Shown: in pieces, positions 1-6,632 of the stretch
Layout: each line of letters starts with the position of its first letter
How positions within the stretch are numbered: the first letter of the stretch is position 1
NCBI GenBank assembly: GCA_938029995.1
Contig: CALHGI010000094.1
Coordinates: 1 to 10,038 of the forward strand
Direction: 5' to 3'
Length of the DNA stretch: 10,038 nucleotides
Source: an uncultured cyanobacterium
GTDB lineage: Bacteria > Cyanobacteriota > Cyanobacteriia > Phormidesmidales > Phormidesmidaceae
Made by a program: the position numbers and the translations under genes
Notes under the pieces: model-generated
Seen by the model: the letters and a program-made list of their open reading frames with translations, nothing else
What the model was told of the DNA's origin: nothing
The model's database searches: none

Positions 1-207
1 AACCGTGAAGTAGTTTCTTAACAGCTCCTAACCTGGCAGATGCTATACATATAGTTTGTAGTCTGGGATTTTCCTGCGTAAATGGCAAGAATACCGAAGA
101 ATGTCGCTATAGCCAGATGACTTGATGATTGAACTTACTCACTTTTGGCGGCTGAAGTCCACAGGAACGTGCGGCTATCACCCTTAAGGGGTAATGGTTC
201 TGGCTGT
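1..207. other. Left-edge non-coding stretch downstream of the SUMF1-like gene
   Basis: No convincing gene is visible on either strand of this segment, which lies downstream of the minus-strand lipoprotein gene. It holds a 10-bp perfect palindrome, CCCTTAAGGG (181-190), just past the stop codon, but there is no loop and no T-run, so it is not a credible intrinsic terminator. An open frame running in from outside the window cannot be excluded, because the segment is short and truncated. Confidence 0.5.
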
Positions 208-1155
208 TTAAGGATTATCCAAGACCAAGCGAAATCCAAATAAAATATGCCGCGATTCCACAGGGCGATCATGCTGGTAAGCTGCCCGACAAAAACCTGG
301 AAAATCATCCCAGCTGCAGCCCTTGAGTAAAACCTTAGTGCTACCCCTGGTGAAGGTGCTCGTGTACTCAAACACATTCCCGGCCATATCCTCAATGCCG
401 TAGGCACTCTGACTGAGGGGATAGGCTCCCGCCTCACTGGTGCCATAGGGCCCATTTTTTGCCCAGTTTGTGCCATCATTGCGCCACTCCCTGCCCCAGG
501 GGAAATACTGCCCATCAGTCCCCCGTGCGGCTTTCTCCCATTCCAATGCCGTGGGTAGCCGGTAGCTGACGCCATCCTGTTCAGTTCGCCACTCTGCATA
601 GGCTACCGCGTCCCCATGGGACACCAGCACCACCGGATGATTGGTTTGCCCTGCCGGGTATTGGTCCCCCTGCCATAGGTAGGGCTGCACATCGCCATAG
701 GGATGGACTAAAAACCCCTGTTCCTGATATTCCGCTGCCGAAATGCCCGGTGACCGATGCCCCGTTGCTTGCACAAATGCCTGATAGTCTCCATTGGTAA
801 TCAGGTTTTGCCCCATGCAAAACGAGGGCACATTCTCCGTTCGTTGCTCTGGTTCTCGTTCAAACCACTGGCGTCTGCGGTAACCTGCTTCGGCGGCGGC
901 TACATCTTCAGGGGAGTCGGCAAAGCCCTCTGCACTGATGCGATAGGCATAGTCCCGTTCGTTGCGATCGCTCCCCGCAATAAACTCCCCCCCCTCTACA
1001 TAGGCAAACCCCCCATGGTCCCTGCAGGCCGCCTGGGTGATTGCAGGCTGGGGGGCAGGAAGATTCTGACAGCTTATGAGTAGCCATACCGATAACAGAC
1101 TCAAGTTTGTATGCACTGCCATAGCTGCTTTCCTAATCGCTGACCTGTAGCTCAT
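208..1155 (-). CDS. SUMF1 / formylglycine-generating-enzyme-like lipoprotein
   Basis: This is a 315-residue SUMF1 (FGE-sulfatase fold) protein. Visible family motifs are RLPTALEWEKAARG (about 199-212), YFPWG (217-221), GIEDMAGNVFEYT (253-265), KGCSW (278-282), CRAA (289-292) and the terminal GFRLV. The N-terminus has a hydrophobic stretch ending in a lipobox-like LLIS-Cys29, so export and lipid anchoring are likely. True FGEs oxidise a sulfatase cysteine and use a copper-binding Cys pair. Here only Cys289 sits where the second cysteine would fall; the first position is Asp284. Catalytic formylglycine formation is therefore doubtful, and an ergothioneine-type, ligand-binding or other SUMF1 role is possible. 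The start is ambiguous: ATG 1155 gives a charged n-region (R4, R8, K9), whereas ATG 1122 (residue 12) has a good AGGAAAG Shine-Dalgarno 5 nt upstream but almost no positive charge. The gene is divergent from the YCII/GST/sigma operon. Confidence 0.88.
   Translation of the reverse strand: MSYRSAIRKAAMAVHTNLSLLSVWLLISCQNLPAPQPAITQAACRDHGGFAYVEGGEFIAGSDRNERDYAYRISAEGFADSPEDVAAAEAGYRRRQWFEREPEQRTENVPSFCMGQNLITNGDYQAFVQATGHRSPGISAAEYQEQGFLVHPYGDVQPYLWQGDQYPAGQTNHPVVLVSHGDAVAYAEWRTEQDGVSYRLPTALEWEKAARGTDGQYFPWGREWRNDGTNWAKNGPYGTSEAGAYPLSQSAYGIEDMAGNVFEYTSTFTRGSTKVLLKGCSWDDFPGFCRAAYQHDRPVESRHILFGFRLVLDNP
964..971. repeat. HIP1 palindrome GCGATCGC
   Basis: This is one of five GCGATCGC octamers in the window; the others are at 2042-2049, 2351-2358, 3279-3286 and 9013-9020. 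The octamer is strongly over-represented in many cyanobacterial genomes and supports the assignment of the window. All five copies lie inside coding regions. Confidence 0.9.
1128..1134 (-). promoter_or_regulatory. Shine-Dalgarno AGGAAAG inside the 5' end of the SUMF1-like ORF
   Basis: On the minus strand AGGAAAG lies 5 nt before an in-frame ATG at 1122. The upstream ATG at 1155 has only an AGG that abuts it. This favours translation from 1122, giving a 304-residue product whose lipobox Cys would be residue 18. The charged n-region argues for the longer form, so the start stays open. Confidence 0.45.
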
Positions 1156-1211
1156 CCTAGGGCGTGTGGCTGAGAATAGGCTGTGGGCGTGGACAATATT
1201 TTGCAGTGGAA

Positions 1212-1239
1212 TGTCGAAATTGAGGGTTGCCTATGCGTC
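1212..1239 (+). promoter_or_regulatory. Candidate ECF42-type promoter of the YCII-GST-sigma operon
   Basis: TGTCGA (1212-1217) and CGTC (1236-1239) are separated by 18 nt, just upstream of the YCII-family gene. From memory, promoters recognised by ECF42 sigma factors have TGTCGA at -35 and CGA/TC at -10. Transcription would start near 1246, leaving a leader of about 50 nt before the ATG at 1298. The sigma factor encoded as the third gene of this operon belongs to the same group, so autoregulation is the natural inference. This is the only TGTCGA I found in a non-coding part of the window. Confidence 0.6.
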
Positions 1240-1297
1240 ATAGAAGTAGAGCATGGGAAAACCCCTACGCTCTGTCCATTTAGCCCGGTTTAATTCG

Positions 1298-1639
1298 ATG
1301 AAATACGCAATTTTGGTTTACGAAACGGAACAGGACTTTGCCCATCGAGATCAGCATATGCCCGCCTATAATGCCTATTCCCAAGCGCTATCTGAAGCAG
1401 GCATCCTTACGGGTGGGGCCGCCCTCCACCCTGGACCCATGGCGTCTACCGTGCGCCTCAAAGATGGTCAGCGTCAGGTGCAAGATGGTCCCTATGCCGA
1501 TACTAAAGAGCAGTTGGGGGGATTCTTTTTAATTGATGTGCCCGATCTTGATAATGCCCTGGACTGGGCCGCCCGCTGCCCTGCCGCCGGACTCTGTGCT
1601 GTCGAGGTGCGTCCCCTATGGTCCATGGATGAAAACTAG
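1298..1639 (+). CDS. YCII-related (DGPF-family) protein
   Basis: This is a 113-residue soluble protein of the YCII/DGPF superfamily, a small alpha/beta barrel fold related to muconolactone isomerase; the biochemical role of most members is unknown. The N-terminus MKYAILVYE is the usual beginning of the family. The signature DGPF appears here as DGPY (residues 63-66), followed by ADTKEQLGGFFLIDVPD and then the ALDWAARCPAA helix (about 87-97). ATG 1298 is chosen because the family begins there; an in-frame ATG at 1253 would add 15 residues without similarity and would nearly coincide with the predicted transcription start. No strong Shine-Dalgarno precedes 1298. The gene heads an operon with a GST and an ECF42-type sigma factor, and DGPF proteins are the characteristic partners of that sigma group, which supports a shared regulatory unit. 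Confidence 0.9.
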   Translation: MKYAILVYETEQDFAHRDQHMPAYNAYSQALSEAGILTGGAALHPGPMASTVRLKDGQRQVQDGPYADTKEQLGGFFLIDVPDLDNALDWAARCPAAGLCAVEVRPLWSMDEN

Positions 1640-1642
1640 GAG
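1638..1642 (+). promoter_or_regulatory. Shine-Dalgarno AGGAG that decides the GST start
   Basis: AGGAG overlaps the TAG stop (1637-1639) of the YCII gene. It is 6 nt from the ATG at 1649 but directly abuts the ATG at 1643, so the second ATG is the likely initiation codon. The overlap suggests translational coupling between the two genes. Confidence 0.7.
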
Positions 1643-1648
1643 ATGGCG

Positions 1649-2275
1649 ATGAAACTGTATTATTTTCCCCCGTCCCCCAATTCTCGTAAGGCCCAGGCGG
1701 TCGCCATTCACTTGGGGTTACCTGTAGAGCTGGAATTGGTTAATCTACAGCAAGGGCAGCAGCGCACTGCAGAATTTCTAGCCCTTAATCCCACGGGGCG
1801 TATTCCTGTTTTGCAGGATGGAGACTTTGTTTTGTGGGAGTCCACGGCGATTATGCAATATCTGGCCAGCAGAGTACCGACCCCCCTATGGCCTGATGAT
1901 GTGAAACGGCGAGCCGACATTATGCGTTGGCAAAGCTGGCAGCTGTCCCACTGGTCTAGCGGGACTCAACCGATTCAGTTTGAGCGGTTTGTGAAAAAAG
2001 TGTTAGACCTGGGAGAGCCTGATGCTCAAGTGCTGGAGTCTGCGATCGCAACGTTCCACCGCGAGGCTACTGTTCTAGATACTTATCTGGCAGATAAAGA
2101 CTACCTGGTGAACAATACCCTCACCCTGGCAGACTTTTCGGTGGCGAGCAATTTAACCTATGCCACCATTGCCCAGTTCCCACTAGAAAAGTACGATCAC
2201 ATCCGGGCCTGGTATGGTCGGCTTGAGGCGCTACCTGCCTGGCAGCAAACGACACCCCAAGTACCTCAAGGATAA
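1649..2275 (+). CDS. Glutathione S-transferase family protein
   Basis: This is a 208-residue cytosolic GST. The N-terminal thioredoxin-like domain begins MKLYYFPPSPNSRKA, with serines near residues 9-12 that could serve as the catalytic hydroxyl of theta/beta-like GSTs. It contains the glutathione-site motifs NPTGRIPVL (cis-proline) and WESTAIMQYLA. The all-helical C-terminal domain (about 85-200) includes the LTLADFSVAS segment, which is the N-capping box region of GSTs. It probably conjugates or reduces electrophiles with glutathione; the substrate cannot be told from sequence. It is the middle gene of the operon, 9 nt after the YCII gene and 4 nt before the sigma gene, which links thiol-based detoxification to the ECF regulon. 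The ATG at 1643, two codons earlier, is possible but has no ribosome-binding spacing. Confidence 0.93.
   Translation: MKLYYFPPSPNSRKAQAVAIHLGLPVELELVNLQQGQQRTAEFLALNPTGRIPVLQDGDFVLWESTAIMQYLASRVPTPLWPDDVKRRADIMRWQSWQLSHWSSGTQPIQFERFVKKVLDLGEPDAQVLESAIATFHREATVLDTYLADKDYLVNNTLTLADFSVASNLTYATIAQFPLEKYDHIRAWYGRLEALPAWQQTTPQVPQG
2268..2272 (+). promoter_or_regulatory. Shine-Dalgarno AAGGA of the ECF sigma gene
   Basis: AAGGA lies just before the TAA stop of the GST gene (2273-2275) and 7 nt before the ATG at 2280. It supports that start over an in-frame ATG at 2214, which lies inside the GST coding region and would add 22 residues without similarity. Confidence 0.65.
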
Positions 2276-2279
2276 ACGT

Positions 2280-3512
2280 ATGGATGCATGTCGAGCGGCG
2301 GAACTGGCAGCGCGAAATTCCTATGGTCGTTTAGTGGCCTATTTGGCGGTGCGATCGCGCGATATTGCCGCTGCCGAAGATGCCCTCGGCGATGCCTTTC
2401 TCAAGGCGCTTAAAACCTGGCCAGACAAGGGTATTCCAGATAATCCAGAAGCCTGGCTCCTGGTCACCGCCCGGCGACGACTGATCGACGTTGCCCGACG
2501 GTCCCAGACCCATGCCAAACTTCTTAACACCCTCAATCTCAGCGGTGTGGAAATCTCCGATGCTCCTGGGGAAATCTCATTTCCCGATGAACGGCTAAAA
2601 CTGTTGTTTATCTGTGCCCACCCGGCCATCAATGTGACTATTCGCACACCGCTGATGTTGCAAACGGTCATGGGCTTAAACGCGGCCCAAATTGGATCGG
2701 CATTTTTAGTGGCACCCACCACCATGGGGCAACGTTTAGTGCGCGCCAAAGCGAAAATCCGAGATGCGGGTATTCCCTTTAGATTACCCAACCTTCAAGC
2801 TCTCCCCGATCGGTTAGATGCGGTGCTAGAGGCTATTTATGCTGCCTATACAACGGGTTGGGATGCGGTTATAGGGGGTGATCCACGCCATAAAGGTTTG
2901 GCGGATGAAGCGATCTGGCTCGCTCGGTTATGTGTCCAACTCATGCCCGAAGCGGCAGAAGCCAGGGGCTTACTGGCGCTTATGCTTTATTGTTCATCCC
3001 GTCGTGCTGCCCGTCGCACGGCTACAGGGGACTATGTACCCTTGTCAGAGCAAGATACTTCTCTGTGGTCCCAATCGCTGGTGCAGCAGGCAGAGAGAGA
3101 ACTTTACCAGGCTTCAACCTTCGGCAACCTAGGTCGATTTCAGCTAGAGGCGGCGATTCAATCCGTTCATGCTCAGCGGGCGGTTACTCAGCGCACCGAT
3201 TGGGAGACCCTGGCCCAACTATATACCGGCTTAATTCAGGTGTCGCCCACCATTGGGGCGAGGGTGGGACATGGGGTTGCGATCGCACAAACCCAAGGGA
3301 TTAGCCAAAGTTTGGCGTTACTGGACGCTATTCCCACTAAATTCAGCCAAAACTACCAACCCTACTGGGCCCTGCGAGCCCATCTTTTGACCCAGTTAGG
3401 GGATCATGCCGCCGCCCAACAAGCCTATGCCCAAGCCATTGGTTTAACCGAAGATTTAGCCATCCGAAACTTTCTCATGGACAAAGCTAACGAAGGATCG
3501 TTAGAGATCTAA
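2280..3512 (+). CDS. ECF42-type RNA polymerase sigma factor with C-terminal TPR-like extension
   Basis: This is a 410-residue sigma-70-family protein of the YCII-associated ECF (ECF42) type. Sigma region 2 covers about residues 12-75, with the group-typical AEDALGDAF, DNPEAWL and LVTARRRLIDVARR segments. FPDERLKLLFICAHPA (about 101-116) links to the region 4 helix-turn-helix (about 120-165), ending QRLVRAKAKIRDAGIPFR. A long C-terminal part (about 170-400) follows the ECF42 pattern: LPDRLDAVLEAIYAAY, LARLCVQLMPEAAEARGLLALML, TDWETLAQLY and a TPR-like helix pair at 361-390. Ordinary ECFs are about 200 residues, so the length itself is diagnostic. No anti-sigma factor is encoded nearby, in line with this group, where the extension is thought to control activity. 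It lies last in the operon, behind a promoter motif it may recognise itself. The inducing signal is unknown. Confidence 0.93.
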   Translation: MDACRAAELAARNSYGRLVAYLAVRSRDIAAAEDALGDAFLKALKTWPDKGIPDNPEAWLLVTARRRLIDVARRSQTHAKLLNTLNLSGVEISDAPGEISFPDERLKLLFICAHPAINVTIRTPLMLQTVMGLNAAQIGSAFLVAPTTMGQRLVRAKAKIRDAGIPFRLPNLQALPDRLDAVLEAIYAAYTTGWDAVIGGDPRHKGLADEAIWLARLCVQLMPEAAEARGLLALMLYCSSRRAARRTATGDYVPLSEQDTSLWSQSLVQQAERELYQASTFGNLGRFQLEAAIQSVHAQRAVTQRTDWETLAQLYTGLIQVSPTIGARVGHGVAIAQTQGISQSLALLDAIPTKFSQNYQPYWALRAHLLTQLGDHAAAQQAYAQAIGLTEDLAIRNFLMDKANEGSLEI

Positions 3513-3569
3513 AAAAATATCTCGATCTCTCATCCAAGCTATATCCCAGAATTTCGCAGATTAAATCAG

Positions 3570-3597
3570 GCGGATGAGCCGCAGTGCCGCTTATTTT
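3570..3597 (+). terminator. Weak candidate terminator after the ECF operon
   Basis: In the 96-nt convergent gap between the sigma gene and the kinase gene, GCGG (3570-3573) can pair with CCGC at 3579-3582 or 3587-3590. The latter is followed by TTATTTT (3591-3597). The stem is only 4 bp, so this is a weak prediction; nothing stronger was seen in the gap. Confidence 0.22.
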
Positions 3598-3608
3598 CTC
3601 CCCTGAGT

Positions 3609-6600
3609 TTAAGAATACACAGCTTCTGCATGGGGAATTTTGATCGGAATTTGGATGGAAAAGGTGGTCAAGTCATCTTTAGATTCGCAGATAAACTCGC
3701 CCTGGTGGCGTTCTACGACAATTTGATGGGCAATGGACAGGCCCAATCCAGTGCCCTTACCCGGTGGCTTAGTGGTAAAGAATGGATCAAACATTCGCTG
3801 CAGTACATGTTCTGGTACAGTGAGTCCATTCTTGGCAATGGCCACGTCTATGACAGTGTCCCTGGATTGCAATGTAATCTCAATTTTGGGCTCTTTCACC
3901 CGGTGTTCTTGTAAAGCATCAACGGCATTGCTGATGATATTCATAAACACCTGATTTAATTGTGCCGGATAACACTCTACCTGGGGACTATCCCGGTAGT
4001 CCTTTACCAATTGAATTTCGGGTTTGTCGCCATTGGCCTTAAGGCGATGCTGCAGAATAAGAAGAGTATTATCCAGGCCCTCTACCAAATCCACCGCCTT
4101 GACTTCAGCCTCATCTAATCGGGCAAAGTTTCGCAACGATGACACCAGTTCGAAAATGCGTGTACTGCCATTGGAAAGCGAGTCCAGAGTTTTTGGCAAG
4201 TCGTCCATTAAAAATTCCAAGTCGATCTCTGCTGCCACATCCCTTAAGGATTCAGGTAGGCCTGCATGGGTTTGACAGGCTGTGGCCAGTTGGAGCAAGT
4301 CTGCTATGTAATCTTTAATATGGGTGACATTGGCGTGAATAAACGTAATGGGATTATTAATTTCATGGGCAAGGCCCGCAACAAGCTGCCCTAAACTTGA
4401 CATTTTCTCTCCTTGAACAAGCTGTAATTGCGTTGTACGAAGAGTTTGAAGCGTTCTCATCAACTCTTTTGACTGTTGGCGGGTCTCCTGTAATAACTTG
4501 GCTTGCTGAAGGGCTATGCCCATTTGTGCGCCGATCTGAGCCATTAAATCCACATCATCTTGCAGCCATTGACGAGGACCATCATTTTGATAGCCCGCCA
4601 GTAGGCCCCATAACTTCTCCACTTGTAAAATGGGGGCAATGACATAGGCTTTTGCTTGGAACTGTTCTAACAGCTGGATATGGCAATCGTCATACCCAAC
4701 GGCGTAGATATCATCAACGGTATAGGTTTCCTGATGGCGATAGCGTCCGCCACTAGTGTCTTGTAGGTGAGTGTCCGTAATAATCGCTGGGGTTTCTACC
4801 AATGGGATCCAGCCTTGGTCGACAGATTCTGCCACAAATCGACCACTCCAGTCTGGCTCAAACTGAAAAATAGCTACCCGATCCAGCTTTAGTAAAAATC
4901 GGACTTCTTGCGTGGTTGTTCTAAAGATTGTTTCGATGTCGAGGGATTGTTGAATCTTGTTGACCGTGCGGGCAATAAGATTCTGGCGTTCTAGCAGCTG
5001 TTCTCGAGTTTTTGCCTTGGCAGCTCGAGCACTTTGTTGTTGCATGCTCTTGATATACGCTGTCTGTTGAATGGCAATGCAAAGATGTTCCACTAATAGC
5101 TGGACAAATTCAATATCTTCTTTGTGCCAGGTTCGAGGTCCTTCGCATTGATGAATGCAGAATAGACCCCAGAGCTGTTGTTCAATATTAATGGGAACAA
5201 CTAGGTTGGCATGTATTTCAAACTGTTTCAAAATTTGTTGATGACAGGGTTGAAGTCCCTCTGTTTCGATGTTTGAAATGGCGCTGTACTTTCCTTGCTG
5301 ATAGAGCGGGGCAAAACGGTCGCTAAAACAATGGTCATGGACTCGTTTGTTTAGGACGGATTGCCAACGGGCCCCGACCGATTCAGCGATGAATGCCCCT
5401 TCCCAGTCTTGTGTAGGGTCAAACTTAAAGATGCCCACACGGTCGGCATCTAGTAAATGGCGTACTTCCTGGGCCGTTGTTTTGAAGATGCGATTAATAT
5501 CTTGGGATTGGCGAATGCGTGAAATGGCTTGTACTAGAAATCGTTGTCGATCAGAGCGTTCTTTAACAGCCTGCAAGTATTTTGCCTGTTGGATGGCAAC
5601 ACCCAGTTGTTCCGCAATACAACTGACAAATTCAACCTCATCCTCTTGCCAATAACGGGGACCTTCGCATTGATGCACACACAGCAGTCCCCATAAATCG
5701 GCGTGGCTAGTGATGATGGGAACAACGACATTCGCCCGCACCTCAAACTGTTCTAAAATCTGAATATGGCAGCTCTGCAGGTCGTGTTTATAAATATCGG
5801 GAATTTTACTGGTTTTTCCTTGTTTATACAGTGGGACAAAGTCCTCACTAAAGCAGTGATCATGCACTGGATTGGCCAGGGCCGATTTCCAGGGGGCACC
5901 CACTGACTCAGCGATAAATTCTCCCTGCCAATCTTTATCGGGGTCAAACTGAAAGATGCCTACACGATCGGCATCTAGGAGATGGCGCACTTCCTGGGCG
6001 GTGGTTTTAAATGTGCGCAGTAAATCCTGGGATTGGCGCACCTGCCCTAGCACACGGACAAGCACTTTTTGTCGATCAGCTCGTGCTTTGACGGCTTGCA
6101 AATATTCGGCCTGTTGTATGGCGATGCCAAGCTGTTCCCCAATAGAGCTGACAAAGTCAACTTCATCAGCTTTCCAATCCCTGGGGCCTTCACATTGATG
6201 AACACATAGTAACCCCCACAGGTTTTTTCCTTTGAGTATGGGGACGACCATATTTGCCCGCACCTGAAACTGGGACAGAATTTGAATATGGCACTCCTGT
6301 AGATCATGGTCATAAATATCAGCAATGGTGTGGGTTTTTCCCTGCTGATACAATGGGGAAAAATCATCGCTAAAGCAATGGTCATAGACCGGTGTGGCTA
6401 ACGCAGATTTCCAGGTGGCCCCCACCGATTCAGAAACAAATTCCCCTTCCCAGTCTTGATGGGGGTAAAAGTGAAAAATGGCGACTCGGTCGGCTTCTAG
6501 GAGTTGTCGCACCTCTTGGGTTGTTGTTTTAAAGATGCGATAGAGATCCTGCGTCTGACGGATTCGGGTGATGACCCGCAGCAATGCAGCTTGTTGAGAT

Positions 6601-6632
6601 TCAGGATTATTAAAACAAAGTGAGGTAAGCAT
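3609..6632 (-). CDS. Four-GAF cyanobacteriochrome-like sensor histidine kinase
   Basis: This is a 1007-residue soluble kinase without membrane segments. Four phytochrome-superfamily GAF domains come first (about 27-172, 201-346, 376-521, 563-707). Each carries the bilin-attachment Cys-His (C114, C288, C463, C650). GAF1-3 also have a DXCF motif as DHCF (C86, C260, C435), the second cysteine of DXCF cyanobacteriochromes; GAF4 has DTHL instead. A short coiled linker leads to HisKA with AHEINNP (phospho-acceptor His756), then the HATPase domain: N-box NIISNAVDAL (Asn902), F-box FDPFFTTKP (948-956) and G2 GKGTGLGLSI (958-967). The G1 box, normally DNGxGI, reads KNGLTV (934-939), so the adenine-contacting Asp is replaced by Lys. 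There is no PHY domain, receiver or adjacent response regulator, so it is an orphan kinase, likely sensing light of several colours. The start ATG 6632 directly precedes the first GAF helix; no well-spaced Shine-Dalgarno is present. Confidence 0.95.
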   Translation of the reverse strand: MLTSLCFNNPESQQAALLRVITRIRQTQDLYRIFKTTTQEVRQLLEADRVAIFHFYPHQDWEGEFVSESVGATWKSALATPVYDHCFSDDFSPLYQQGKTHTIADIYDHDLQECHIQILSQFQVRANMVVPILKGKNLWGLLCVHQCEGPRDWKADEVDFVSSIGEQLGIAIQQAEYLQAVKARADRQKVLVRVLGQVRQSQDLLRTFKTTAQEVRHLLDADRVGIFQFDPDKDWQGEFIAESVGAPWKSALANPVHDHCFSEDFVPLYKQGKTSKIPDIYKHDLQSCHIQILEQFEVRANVVVPIITSHADLWGLLCVHQCEGPRYWQEDEVEFVSCIAEQLGVAIQQAKYLQAVKERSDRQRFLVQAISRIRQSQDINRIFKTTAQEVRHLLDADRVGIFKFDPTQDWEGAFIAESVGARWQSVLNKRVHDHCFSDRFAPLYQQGKYSAISNIETEGLQPCHQQILKQFEIHANLVVPINIEQQLWGLFCIHQCEGPRTWHKEDIEFVQLLVEHLCIAIQQTAYIKSMQQQSARAAKAKTREQLLERQNLIARTVNKIQQSLDIETIFRTTTQEVRFLLKLDRVAIFQFEPDWSGRFVAESVDQGWIPLVETPAIITDTHLQDTSGGRYRHQETYTVDDIYAVGYDDCHIQLLEQFQAKAYVIAPILQVEKLWGLLAGYQNDGPRQWLQDDVDLMAQIGAQMGIALQQAKLLQETRQQSKELMRTLQTLRTTQLQLVQGEKMSSLGQLVAGLAHEINNPITFIHANVTHIKDYIADLLQLATACQTHAGLPESLRDVAAEIDLEFLMDDLPKTLDSLSNGSTRIFELVSSLRNFARLDEAEVKAVDLVEGLDNTLLILQHRLKANGDKPEIQLVKDYRDSPQVECYPAQLNQVFMNIISNAVDALQEHRVKEPKIEITLQSRDTVIDVAIAKNGLTVPEHVLQRMFDPFFTTKPPGKGTGLGLSIAHQIVVERHQGEFICESKDDLTTFSIQIPIKIPHAEAVYS
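5022..6590 (-). repeat. Three tandem GAF units of about 174 codons within the kinase
   Basis: The first three GAF modules recur with a period of 174-175 residues (C114, C288, C463). They share whole strings such as RIFKTT.QEVR.LL.ADRV, DHCFS, the PLY.QGK stretch and HQCEGPR. Similarity extends into the linkers (YLQAVK.R.DRQ after GAF1 and GAF2), which points to duplication of a GAF-plus-linker unit. GAF4 is spaced 187 residues from GAF3 and is more divergent, so it is probably older or of different origin. Confidence 0.85.

Noticed and set aside
181..190. CCCTTAAGGG palindrome as a terminator or attachment site
   Set aside because: It is a short loopless palindrome with no T-run, no second copy in the window and no integrase nearby.
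135..1083. Several open frames of about 80-154 codons overlapping the SUMF1-like gene on both strands
   Set aside because: They have no recognisable domains and odd composition, and they lie out of frame or antisense to a gene with clear family motifs.
1253..1297. Upstream start (ATG 1253) for the YCII-family protein
   Set aside because: The extra 15 residues match nothing in the family, which begins MKYAILVY, and this ATG would lie only about 7 nt from the predicted transcription start.
2339..2791. A 150-codon minus-strand frame opposite the sigma factor gene
   Set aside because: It is antisense to the conserved sigma region 2/4 coding sequence, and its arginine- and serine-rich composition is typical of a shadow frame.
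3503..3530. AGAGATC-14 nt-GATCTCT inverted repeat over the sigma gene stop codon, considered as a terminator
   Set aside because: The stem is AT-rich, the loop is long, and no T-run follows on either strand.
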